A stretch of 64,000 nucleotides of DNA from Prochlorococcus sp. AG-418-D13 (lineage in GTDB: Bacteria; Cyanobacteriota; Cyanobacteriia; PCC-6307; Cyanobiaceae), in assembly GCA_003214315.1 (NCBI GenBank), contig QCLU01000004.1, forward strand, positions 1-64,000, read 5' to 3'. Below, piece after piece: positions 36,833 to 44,735 of the stretch. Both the position numbers and the translations under genes were made by a program. Within the stretch, counting starts at the first letter, position 1. Every line of letters begins with the position of its first letter. Under the pieces are notes generated by a model that was given only the letters and a program-made list of their open reading frames with translations, was not told where the DNA came from and did not search any database.

Positions 36833-37345
36833 TTGAGTCGCTCTTTAGATCTACCAACAACTGAAGGCGTTGATGCCTTAGCTCAAGAACTCGCAAAACT
36901 GCAAGATAATGGAAAAAGGAGAATTGCTTTTTTGGGTAGTAGACACGTACCAGTTGTAGATATCCACTTAATTGAGTTGATAGCCAGGTCGTTAGCAGAG
37001 GAAGGACATAATATCCTTACTTCTGGATCTCAAGGAGTCAATGCAGCTGTTATTCGAGCTGTCTTAGAGATTAATCCATCATTATTAACTGTCTTATTAC
37101 CACAAAGTCTTGATAGACAAATACCCGAAATAAAGGATCAACTTGAGAGGGTCATGCATTTGGTTGAAAAAAGTGAAAATGATGAATTACCTTTGCCACT
37201 TGCAAGCAGTCTTTGTAATCAAGAAATTATTACTAGGTGCGATCAATTAATTTGTTTTGCCTTTCACGATAGTGAAACTTTGCTAAATAGTTGTAGATGT
37301 GCAGAAGAAATGGGGAAAATGGTTAGTTTGTTATTTTTTGATTAA
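36833..37345 (+). CDS. DprA/SLOG-like Rossmann-fold protein
   Basis: A 170-residue protein beginning with a TTG at 36833, chosen because SRSLDLPTTEGVDALAQELA directly continues from it. It contains RIAFLGSRHVPVVDIHLIELIARSLAEEG, NILTSGSQGVNAAVIRAVLE, and LTVLLPQSLDRQIPEIKDQL. These match the nucleotide-binding core of DprA/LOG (SLOG superfamily) proteins, but the DNA-processing accessory regions are absent. The pairing with the preceding P-loop/DRTGG gene (25 bases) suggests an operon. Ligand and function are unknown. Confidence 0.78.
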   Translation: MSRSLDLPTTEGVDALAQELAKLQDNGKRRIAFLGSRHVPVVDIHLIELIARSLAEEGHNILTSGSQGVNAAVIRAVLEINPSLLTVLLPQSLDRQIPEIKDQLERVMHLVEKSENDELPLPLASSLCNQEIITRCDQLICFAFHDSETLLNSCRCAEEMGKMVSLLFFD

Positions 37346-37414
37346 ATTAATTAATCCATTCCCCTTATTAAAAGATTATTTATGCTAATAATATTTAGCC
37401 TTTAATAATTTAAT

Positions 37415-37912
37415 ATGGCAGAAAGTTTTTCATTCGATGTGGTTTCTGATTTTGATAGACAGGAATTAGTCAACACTTTGGATCAAGTAAAAAGGGAAAT
37501 TTCTCAGCGTTACGATCTTAAGGGCACAGACACTTCAGTTGATTTAGATAAAGAGAATATCTTTATAATCACCAATAGCGAGTTAACATTAAATGCTGTC
37601 AATGACATAATTAGACAAAAAGCAATAAAAAGAAACTTATCTTTAAAAATATTTGACTACGGTGAAATTGAAATGGTTAGTGGTAATAGAGTAAAACAGA
37701 CAATTTTATTAAAGCAAGGAATTAAACAAGAAATTGCAAAAAAAATCAGTAAAAATATTAGAGATCAAATAAAAAAAATTAATGTCAGCATCAATGGAGA
37801 AACACTCAGAGTTGCTAGTAAGAGTAAAAATGATCTTCAAATAGCAATTAAGCTTGTTAGTGAGTTGGAAGAGTCTTTGAACATTCCTCTAAAAGCTAAT
37901 AACTTTAGATAA
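37415..37912 (+). CDS. yajQ: YajQ family nucleotide-binding protein (UPF0234)
   Basis: A 165-residue protein with the YajQ start AESFSFDVVSDFDRQELVNTLDQVKREISQRYDLKG. It contains two ferredoxin-like repeats, including KQTILLKQGIKQEIAKKISKNIRD, and ends with LRVASKSKNDLQIAIKLV. YajQ relatives bind nucleotides or RNA and one homologue binds cyclic di-GMP; the ligand here is unknown. A 69-residue unknown gene follows after 27 bases. Confidence 0.93.
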   Translation: MAESFSFDVVSDFDRQELVNTLDQVKREISQRYDLKGTDTSVDLDKENIFIITNSELTLNAVNDIIRQKAIKRNLSLKIFDYGEIEMVSGNRVKQTILLKQGIKQEIAKKISKNIRDQIKKINVSINGETLRVASKSKNDLQIAIKLVSELEESLNIPLKANNFR

Positions 37913-37939
37913 GATCTTAAATAAGATTATTTTTAAGTT

Positions 37940-38149
37940 ATGGCAGATTATTCAGAATCTCTCATTAAAAAATTGATTAAGAAAATAAAAGAATATCCTC
38001 GTTTTTCAAAAGGAGAAATAGAGAAATTTTGTTGGATGGCGGCACATGAGTATAAGCACGGTGTTTTACCCTCTGAATATGATATTAGGGAGATAGATGA
38101 GGAGCTTTATTTAGAACTTTTGAAAGAATTTAAATCAAATATCTACTAA
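37940..38149 (+). CDS. Small unknown acidic/basic protein, 69 residues
   Basis: A 69-residue soluble protein with alternating charged helices: SESLIKKLIKKIKEYPRFSKGEIEKFCWMAAHEYKHG then LPSEYDIREIDEELYLELLKEF. I do not recognise it. It has no signal peptide or membrane span. It begins 27 bases after yajQ on the same strand and precedes the SPFH gene, so it probably belongs to a yajQ transcript. Its regular amphipathic composition and the ATG near the yajQ stop support it being a real gene. Confidence 0.68.
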   Translation: MADYSESLIKKLIKKIKEYPRFSKGEIEKFCWMAAHEYKHGVLPSEYDIREIDEELYLELLKEFKSNIY

Positions 38150-38258
38150 AAAATATCTATATCTAAATTTACAATTATTAAAAAAATATTTTAATTAAAT
38201 ACCTTAGTAATGCACTAATCAGTCTGTTTAAATATGATTGATTAAAAGAATAAATTTA

Positions 38259-39062
38259 ATGTCAACATCCTTTAAAAATGTAACACCAACAGGTCCTGGT
38301 GGAACAACAACATTATTGATTGTACTTTCTTTTACAGGATTTCTTTTGCTTACCCAATCTCTATTTGTTGTCCCTTCTGGGCAAGTTGCAGTTGTTACAA
38401 CATTAGGGAAAGTAAGTGGCCCTTCTAGAAGAGCTGGTTTAAACTTAAAAATTCCATTTGTGCAGTCTGTATACCCATTTGATATAAAAACTCAAGTGCA
38501 ACCCGAAAAATTTGAAACTTTAACCAAAGATCTTCAAGTTATAAGGGCTACAGCTACTGTTAAGTATTCTGTAAAACCTAACGAAGCAGGAAGAATTTTC
38601 GCAACAATTGCAAGCAGAAATAGCGATGTTTATCAAAAAATTGTTCAGCCATCTTTGCTAAAAGCTCTCAAATCAGTCTTTTCTCAATATGAGTTGGAAA
38701 CAATTGCTACTGAATTCGCAGTAATTTCTGAAAAAGTAGGTGACACCGTCGCACAAGAACTAAATTCATTCGACTATGTAGATGTTAAAAGTTTAGATCT
38801 TACTGGATTAGAGATTGCTGAAGAATATAGAGCGGCTATTGAACAAAAGCAAATAGCCGGACAGCAATTACTAAGAGCAAAAACAGAAGTTGAAATTGCT
38901 GAACAAGAAGCACTTAGATATGAAACATTAAATAGAAGTCTTGATGATCAAGTACTTTTCAAATTATTTCTCGACAAATGGGATGGAAGTACACAAGTTG
39001 TTCCTGGCCTACCAGGTTCAGAAGGTGGTAGTCCTCCAGTAATAGTTGGTGGTAAAAGATAA
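38259..39062 (+). CDS. SPFH/prohibitin-domain membrane protein
   Basis: A protein of 267 residues if started at the ATG at 38259; a TTG at 38238 would add seven residues. One N-terminal membrane helix (LLIVLSFTGFLLLTQSLFVV) is followed by an SPFH domain (SGQVAVVTTLGKVSGPSRRAGLNLKIPFVQSVYPFDIKTQVQ). A helical region with EIAEEYRAAIEQKQIAGQQLLRAKTEVEIAEQEA follows, as in prohibitins. Such proteins form ring-shaped membrane scaffolds, often around FtsH proteases. It is the last gene before a bidirectional terminator-like hairpin. Confidence 0.9.
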   Translation: MSTSFKNVTPTGPGGTTTLLIVLSFTGFLLLTQSLFVVPSGQVAVVTTLGKVSGPSRRAGLNLKIPFVQSVYPFDIKTQVQPEKFETLTKDLQVIRATATVKYSVKPNEAGRIFATIASRNSDVYQKIVQPSLLKALKSVFSQYELETIATEFAVISEKVGDTVAQELNSFDYVDVKSLDLTGLEIAEEYRAAIEQKQIAGQQLLRAKTEVEIAEQEALRYETLNRSLDDQVLFKLFLDKWDGSTQVVPGLPGSEGGSPPVIVGGKR

Positions 39063-39094
39063 TTATTTAAAAATAATATTTCTAAAATTTTTAA

Positions 39095-39133
39095 TAATTT
39101 ACTTATTTATTTTAGAAAAAGATAAGTAAATTA
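39095..39133. terminator. Perfect 12-bp inverted repeat between convergent genes (likely bidirectional terminator)
   Basis: The arm TAATTTACTTAT at 39095-39106 is the exact reverse complement of 39122-39133, with a 15-base loop between. On the plus strand it is followed by CTATTTTTTTATT, which gives the T-run expected of an intrinsic terminator for the SPFH gene. On the minus strand it lies immediately after the hemL stop and is followed by an A/T-rich tract. The stem is A+T-rich, so its strength is uncertain. Confidence 0.65.
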
Positions 39134-40435
39134 CTATTTTTTTATTGCATTAAAAGATTCTTCAAAAGCCTCAATAGTTTTATCAATTTCTTCTTCGCTG
39201 TGAGCTAGTGATGTGAAACCAGCTTCGAAAGGACTTGGAGCTAAGTAAATTCCTCGTTGAAGCATTTCTCTATGCAACTTACCAAAAAGTTCGGCATCAT
39301 TTGTTTTTGCTTCATCAAAGTTCCTAACTGGCCCATCACATAAGAAGAATCCAAACATAGCGCTTACATTTCCACCGTTAATAGCGATACCATTATTTTC
39401 TGCAGACTGAATTATCCCCTCAATTAATCTAGAAGTTATTGAATCAAGTTTGTCGTATGTACCATCTTGTTTGAGCAGTTCAAGAGTTTTTATACCAGCA
39501 GTCATTGCGAGTGGATTTCCGCTCAAAGTACCTGCTTGGTAAACCGGTCCTGAAGGAGCTACCATTGACATTATTTCTTTCTTGCCTCCATAAGCCCCTA
39601 CAGGCAGGCCTCCACCAATTACTTTCCCAAGGGTGGTCAAATCAGGAGTAACCCCAAACTTTTCTTGAGCGCCTCCATAACTTATTCTGAATCCAGTCAT
39701 TACTTCGTCAAAAACTAACAAGGATCCGTTTTCAGTGGTTAATTCTCTTAATCCTTCTAAGAATCCAGGTTCTGGAGTAATAAATCCGGCATTACCAACA
39801 ATTGGCTCAAGTATAACCCCCGAAATGGCATCAGGATTTTCAGAAAATAATTTTTTTACTGCTTCAAGGTCATTGTATGGAGCAGTTAGTGTGTTGGCAG
39901 TTGTTGTCCTTGGAACACCTGGAGAATCTGGTAAACCTAGAGTGGCTACACCTGATCCTGCTTTTACTAAAAACATATCTGCATGACCGTGGTAGCAACC
40001 GTCAAATTTAATAACTTTATCTCTTCCAGTAAAAGCTCGCATAAGTCTCAAAACAGCCATGCATGCTTCTGTTCCACTATTAACAAATCTAACCATTTCT
40101 ACAGATGGGACTGCATCTATTACCATTTCAGCAAGTTTGTTCTCTAGAACGCATGGAGCCCCAAAGCTCGTGCCTTTCTCAATTGCTTCTTGTAATGCCG
40201 TGGTAACTTCAGGGTGGGCATGTCCACATATAGCCGGACCCCAACTTCCTATATAGTCAACATATCTATTCCCATCAATATCCCAAGCAAAGGGACCTTT
40301 GACTCTATCAAAAACAATTGGCTGGCCTCCTACAGACTTAAAAGCTCTTACTGGAGAGCTAACTCCTCCTGGCATGAGTTGTTGGGCGGCAGAGAAAATT
40401 TCTTCTGATTTGGTGTAATTTAATATGTCAGTCAC
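39134..40435 (-). CDS. hemL: Glutamate-1-semialdehyde 2,1-aminomutase
   Basis: A 433-residue PLP enzyme that makes 5-aminolevulinate for heme and chlorophyll. The cofactor lysine is in [21 protein letters not shown]. Other family blocks are [18 protein letters not shown] near the N-terminus, [43 protein letters not shown], and [12 protein letters not shown]. Length is normal. Promoter elements should lie in the 226-base gap upstream. The substrate comes from glutamyl-tRNA (gltX is in the window) through glutamyl-tRNA reductase, which is not. Confidence 0.97.
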   Translation of the reverse strand: MTDILNYTKSEEIFSAAQQLMPGGVSSPVRAFKSVGGQPIVFDRVKGPFAWDIDGNRYVDYIGSWGPAICGHAHPEVTTALQEAIEKGTSFGAPCVLENKLAEMVIDAVPSVEMVRFVNSGTEACMAVLRLMRAFTGRDKVIKFDGCYHGHADMFLVKAGSGVATLGLPDSPGVPRTTTANTLTAPYNDLEAVKKLFSENPDAISGVILEPIVGNAGFITPEPGFLEGLRELTTENGSLLVFDEVMTGFRISYGGAQEKFGVTPDLTTLGKVIGGGLPVGAYGGKKEIMSMVAPSGPVYQAGTLSGNPLAMTAGIKTLELLKQDGTYDKLDSITSRLIEGIIQSAENNGIAINGGNVSAMFGFFLCDGPVRNFDEAKTNDAELFGKLHREMLQRGIYLAPSPFEAGFTSLAHSEEEIDKTIEAFEESFNAIKK

Positions 40436-40661
40436 AATTTAGCTAAATGATGTTTTGAGAAAAATCTTGTCATGTTCTAAATTAGAAATAAGTAAAAATT
40501 TTGTCAATCAGATTGAAATTCTACATTATGATATTTTTATTGCGATAGTTTGGATTGTAAATTTTTTAATTTTAAAGAAATCATGATAAAAACAACACAA
40601 TCTTAGATAACTCTTTGTTAATAGGCGTTTTCAAGCATTTAAGGAATTCAATATATCTTAT

Positions 40662-41507
40662 CTATATTTCGAAGAAATTATCTTCATCCTCAAAAAAACC
40701 TACATTTATGTCGTTTAAGTTAAGATCTACCATTACTGGAGCATGATCACTTGGACGTGAATTACCTCTAGGTGAGCAGTCTATGACACAACTTTTAAGT
40801 TTTGATGAAAGTTCTTTGCTGATATATATATGGTCTATTCTCCAACCTTTATTTAATTCAAATGCGTTATTACGGTAATCCCACCAACTCCAATGACCTG
40901 TGTTTTGTTCGAAAATCCTGAAAGAATCTATTAATCTTTTTTTTAGCACATTATTTAGTGCAGTTCTCTCCATCTCAGATGCCATTATTCCTCCATCATA
41001 TTTCTTTGGATCATGGATATCCAAGTTAGATGGAGCAATATTAAAATCACCCATAAGACAAATTAATTCTCCTTTTTTTTCTTGCTCATCCAAAAATGAA
41101 GCTAAGCATTTTAACCAATTAATTTTGTATTCGAACTTATTAGATTCTAGAGAAGATCCGTTTGGCACATAGACATTTATGATTTTAATACCATTAATAT
41201 CAGCAGAAATTAATCTTTTTTGATCTTGGAATATTTCGATATTATGATTAGAGTCGTTACAACCGTAGAATCCTTTTTTAACATTTTCTGGCTTTATTTT
41301 AGAAATAATAGCTACACCATTGTATGATTTTTGTCCGCAGACCTCTATTGAGTATCCCAATTTTTTAAAAGGTTCAACAGGAAAAATATCATCCATCACT
41401 TTTGTTTCCTGCAAACATAGAATATCTGGATTGACTTGATTAATCCAATCAATAATTTGTGAAAGTCTTGTTCTTATTGAGTTAACATTCCAAGTCGCTA
41501 ATAACAA
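40662..41507 (-). CDS. xth: Exodeoxyribonuclease III
   Basis: A 281-residue AP endonuclease/3' exonuclease of base-excision repair. Its active-site blocks are LLATWNVNSIRTRLSQI, ILCLQETKV with the metal-binding Glu, CLMGDFNIAPSNLDIHDP with Asp and Asn, and NSRPSDHAPVMVDL with the SDH motif. Length is normal. It is a single gene on the minus strand; about 226 bases separate it from hemL and about 70 from the divergent unknown gene. Confidence 0.96.
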   Translation of the reverse strand: MLLATWNVNSIRTRLSQIIDWINQVNPDILCLQETKVMDDIFPVEPFKKLGYSIEVCGQKSYNGVAIISKIKPENVKKGFYGCNDSNHNIEIFQDQKRLISADINGIKIINVYVPNGSSLESNKFEYKINWLKCLASFLDEQEKKGELICLMGDFNIAPSNLDIHDPKKYDGGIMASEMERTALNNVLKKRLIDSFRIFEQNTGHWSWWDYRNNAFELNKGWRIDHIYISKELSSKLKSCVIDCSPRGNSRPSDHAPVMVDLNLNDINVGFFEDEDNFFEI

Positions 41508-41578
41508 ATTTCTACCAAATTATGTAAGATTAAAATAGCAAAAAATCTTGATGTTAAAGAATTTTGAAATTAAATAAA

Positions 41579-41863
41579 ATGAAAAATTATTTTTGCAAAA
41601 TCATACCTAAATCAAGACCTTTTGTAGTTTTTTTTATTTTGTTAATTTCCTTAAAAGGTGATTACTTAAATGCTGAATACTTATTTCAAGAATTAGAAAT
41701 CGATACCACAACTAAAACAGAAGAGGATAGTTCAGTTTTACCAACCAATCCTTTTGAACTTGTGGAAATGATTCGGAGACAAAATAGTATGAGTGATGCA
41801 ACTAATCCTTCTGATGCTATTGACGATGCGTTAAAATCTTTTAATAGTTTGGAGGAAAAATAA
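41579..41863 (+). CDS. Unknown small exported protein
   Basis: From the ATG at 41579 (a TTG at 41564 would add five residues) the protein is 94 residues. A basic start and hydrophobic stretch (SRPFVVFFILLISLKGDYLNA) form a probable signal peptide cleaved after Ala. The mature part is short, acidic and rich in Ser/Asn/Asp (TTTKTEEDSSVLPTNPFELVEMIRRQNS, DATNPSDAIDDALKSFNSLEE). I do not recognise it. The next gene begins 40 bases later on the same strand. Confidence 0.65.
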   Translation: MKNYFCKIIPKSRPFVVFFILLISLKGDYLNAEYLFQELEIDTTTKTEEDSSVLPTNPFELVEMIRRQNSMSDATNPSDAIDDALKSFNSLEEK

Positions 41864-41903
41864 GAAATTTAATACTATAAATTGTTATTTTCAAATTTTT
41901 AAT

Positions 41904-42503
41904 ATGTTAAAAAACCCTATCCCAAAAGTAACAAACCAATTGCAACAAAGAGCAATCGGTATTATTAATGGTAAATTTAATCCTCATGGTAGTGAGCAAT
42001 TAAATAGAGGCTTTTTAATTGACAATAAAGGAGAAAAAATTGAAACAGTAGTATTAGGTAAAGCATTATCACTTTTAAAGAAGCATATTGATTTAAATAA
42101 AAGTTATTATTGGATTGTTTATCCAAAGAATAAAAATACTCAAAACTTGCACTTACAGGTTGCAGGCATTTGGGATCCTTATCAACTAAATGATTTCCCA
42201 AATGACTCTTCAAAAACTAACTTTTCAAAATTGTTAGAAAAATTAGATCTAAAAGATAATTATTTTTCTGTTAGAGGAGAATTAGTTTTTGTCAATACTC
42301 AAAAGAAAGAAATTGTTATTAAAATCTGCCCTGCTATTAAGTCAAAAAAATTAAAAAATAAAAATTTCAAATTAGTAATAAAAGGAGAGCTCTCTCTTGA
42401 ACTTCTTCATAGTTTTGTAAGTTTAGATATCAACAGAGATGGAAATTCTTTGAAATTAATAAAGTACGAAGTCATTGAAAAAAATCTTTCTGGAAATAAC
42501 TAG
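41904..42503 (+). CDS. Unknown soluble protein, 199 residues
   Basis: A soluble beta-rich protein without signal peptide or membrane span. Visible stretches are RAIGIINGKFNPHGSEQLNRGFLIDNKG, YYWIVYPKNKNTQNLHLQVAGIWDP, YFSVRGELVFVNTQKKEIVIKICP and FKLVIKGELSLELLHSFVSLDINRDG. The alternation of short strands and the RGEL/KGEL repeats suggest an OB-like or tandem beta-domain, but I cannot assign a family. It lies between the small exported protein and the larC-like gene and may be co-transcribed with both. Confidence 0.7.
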   Translation: MLKNPIPKVTNQLQQRAIGIINGKFNPHGSEQLNRGFLIDNKGEKIETVVLGKALSLLKKHIDLNKSYYWIVYPKNKNTQNLHLQVAGIWDPYQLNDFPNDSSKTNFSKLLEKLDLKDNYFSVRGELVFVNTQKKEIVIKICPAIKSKKLKNKNFKLVIKGELSLELLHSFVSLDINRDGNSLKLIKYEVIEKNLSGNN

Positions 42504-42555
42504 AATGAAAAGTTGATTTTCACCCCAATTTTACTAATCAAGAAATCTTTGATTT

Positions 42556-43782
42556 ATGGAAGATGTTTTAATTGAATGTTCTCCTGGTATCTCTGGAGAT
42601 ATGTTGTTAGGAGCTTTTTATGATTTAGGAGTGCCTAAAAAAGTTATCGAACAACCACTTATTGATCTTGGATTAAAGGATCTATATCAAATAGAGTTTA
42701 AAGAATCAAAAAGTTGTTCGATCCGAGGTATTAAGGCAAAGGTTAAGAATATTGATTCTAGTTCTATCAAAAGAACTTGGAGAAATATTAAAGAACTCAT
42801 CTTAAATAGTCATTTAGAAGATAAATTAAAAAAAATAATTTATGAAGTATTTGAATCTTTAGCAATTGCGGAAGGGAAAGTTCATGGCATCAAATCTGAG
42901 GATGTTCATTTTCATGAAATTGGAGCTATAGATTCATTGGTGGATATTATTGGAGTATGCGCTGCATTGAATTACTTAAATCCAAAGGAGGTTTTTTGTA
43001 ATGAACCAACGTTGGGGAAAGGTTTTGTTCAAACTGAACATGGAAAATTATCTGTGCCACCTCCTGCTGTAATAGAGCTAATAAGACAAAAAAATATAAG
43101 AGTTTTATCAAAACGTGACTCAATAGAGGGTGAACTCTCAACTCCAACTGGAATTGCTTTACTTGCTAATTTAGTCGACTATCTAGAACCTCCTTCAAAA
43201 TATACTATTAACTCTTATGGAGTAGGCATTGGTAACTTAAAATTTCCATTCCCTAATTTGGTAAGAGTTTATAAAATTACTTCATTTAAGGATTCATCTA
43301 TTAATGAACAAATTAATCCAAAGTGTGAAGAGATATCTGTTCAAGAAGCATGGATTGATGACCAAACGCCTGAAGATATTTCTAGTTTTGTAGAGAAACT
43401 TAGAATTGAGGGGGCTTATGATGTTTCCTATCAAGCTATCAATATGAAGAAAAACAGAATTGGATTTTCTATTCAAGTAATCTTACCCTTAGAGAAAAAA
43501 GAATTTTTTAGGCGATTATGGTTTGATTATTCCAATACTATAGGGGTTCGTGAAAGGACCCAATCTAGGTGGGTATTACTTAGACGCAGAGGAGAATGTT
43601 CAACAGCTTTTGGAAATATAAAAGTTAAACAAACTTTGAAACCAGATGGATCAATAAATATGAAACCAGAAAACGATGAGGTTTTGAGATTAAAATTAAA
43701 GCATGAAATATCTACTGACGAAATAAGAAAAATAATAAAAGAGTCAAGTAAAAAATTTAAAGCATTTGAAAACTGGAAATGA
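42556..43782 (+). CDS. larC: LarC family nickel-insertion-like protein (UPF0272)
   Basis: A 408-residue protein with the LarC family start IECSPGISGDMLLGAFYDLGVP. Other blocks are VHFHEIGAIDSLVDIIGVCAALNYL near residues 116-140, GKLSVPPPAVIELI, and EGELSTPTGIALLANLV. In lactate-racemase bacteria LarC makes the nickel-pincer cofactor with LarB and LarE. Neither partner, nor a LarA, is nearby, so the activity here is uncertain. Its stop overlaps the ATG of the next membrane-protein gene by four bases. Confidence 0.9.
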   Translation: MEDVLIECSPGISGDMLLGAFYDLGVPKKVIEQPLIDLGLKDLYQIEFKESKSCSIRGIKAKVKNIDSSSIKRTWRNIKELILNSHLEDKLKKIIYEVFESLAIAEGKVHGIKSEDVHFHEIGAIDSLVDIIGVCAALNYLNPKEVFCNEPTLGKGFVQTEHGKLSVPPPAVIELIRQKNIRVLSKRDSIEGELSTPTGIALLANLVDYLEPPSKYTINSYGVGIGNLKFPFPNLVRVYKITSFKDSSINEQINPKCEEISVQEAWIDDQTPEDISSFVEKLRIEGAYDVSYQAINMKKNRIGFSIQVILPLEKKEFFRRLWFDYSNTIGVRERTQSRWVLLRRRGECSTAFGNIKVKQTLKPDGSINMKPENDEVLRLKLKHEISTDEIRKIIKESSKKFKAFENWK

Positions 43783-44735
43783 GATTTAATACAACTAATC
43801 AACCATATTTGAAATTCCTTAAAAAAATTAATATTGGCGGTTTAAAGAGCATTTTCTTTATTATAAGCTTGTCATATTTTTGCATCTATTTTTTTGATAA
43901 TATTGATCAAATTTCTTTTGATATCAATTTAGAAAGAAATGGAATTTATCTATCTTTATCATTTTTATTTTGTGTTTTAAGTATTTTCCTGAACGCTTAT
44001 GCATGGAAATATATTGTTAAATGGTTCGGGAAAGAATTTAAAAGTAATAATCTAGTCTCTTTTTATGTTTTAACCAATATTCTTAAATACGTTCCAGGTG
44101 GGATTTGGCATTTTGTTGAAAGATTTAATTTTATAAAAAAAATAAGTAATCCTCAGATTGCTTTGTATTCGACTCTTATAGAACCTTATTTTATGTTGAG
44201 TGGATCTTTTATATTGGCATCGCTGGGATTAATTTTTTCACCAATTTATTTTTTTTTAATTTTTCCTTTAGTATTTTTAAACAGGAAATTAATTTATCTT
44301 GTATTAAAAAGAATAGCCTCTATTAAAGGAAAAGTATTTGAGGTTTTGAGGCTTCCAAATTCAAAAGACCAATTTGAAGAGAGAATAAATATAATTTCTT
44401 TTTTCCCTACTAGAGCTTTAATACTTGAAATTGGGTTTGTTTTATCTAAATTTATTGGTTTTTATATTTGCTTAAACTCTTTTTATACAAGTAATACTTT
44501 GAATAGCATATTTTTATTAGTAATCTTTTCTTTGTCATGGACTTTAGGATTGTTAGTCCCAACAGCTCCTGGAGGAGTAGGCGTTTTTGAGGCCTGCTTC
44601 CTTTTTTTTGTTGGCAAAAGTATTCCACAAAATATAATTCTCATTTGCTTAATTTATTTTAGGGTTATATCAACCTCGGCAGATTTGTTGTTAAGCTTAC
44701 CTTTTTTAATAAGAAAACTATCTAAAAGAATTTAG
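43779..44735 (+). CDS. UPF0104/lysylphosphatidylglycerol synthase-like membrane protein
   Basis: A 318-residue protein with about eight membrane helices and few charged loops. It resembles the transmembrane flippase region of lysylphosphatidylglycerol synthases (UPF0104). Matching blocks are NILKYVPGGIWHFVERF near residues 107-123 and LGLLVPTAPGGVGVFEACFLFF near 255-276. No aminoacyl-transferase domain is attached. Lipid transport or flipping is inferred from the family. It overlaps larC by four bases at its start and the convergent ABC permease by four bases at its end. Confidence 0.85.
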   Translation: MRFNTTNQPYLKFLKKINIGGLKSIFFIISLSYFCIYFFDNIDQISFDINLERNGIYLSLSFLFCVLSIFLNAYAWKYIVKWFGKEFKSNNLVSFYVLTNILKYVPGGIWHFVERFNFIKKISNPQIALYSTLIEPYFMLSGSFILASLGLIFSPIYFFLIFPLVFLNRKLIYLVLKRIASIKGKVFEVLRLPNSKDQFEERINIISFFPTRALILEIGFVLSKFIGFYICLNSFYTSNTLNSIFLLVIFSLSWTLGLLVPTAPGGVGVFEACFLFFVGKSIPQNIILICLIYFRVISTSADLLLSLPFLIRKLSKRI

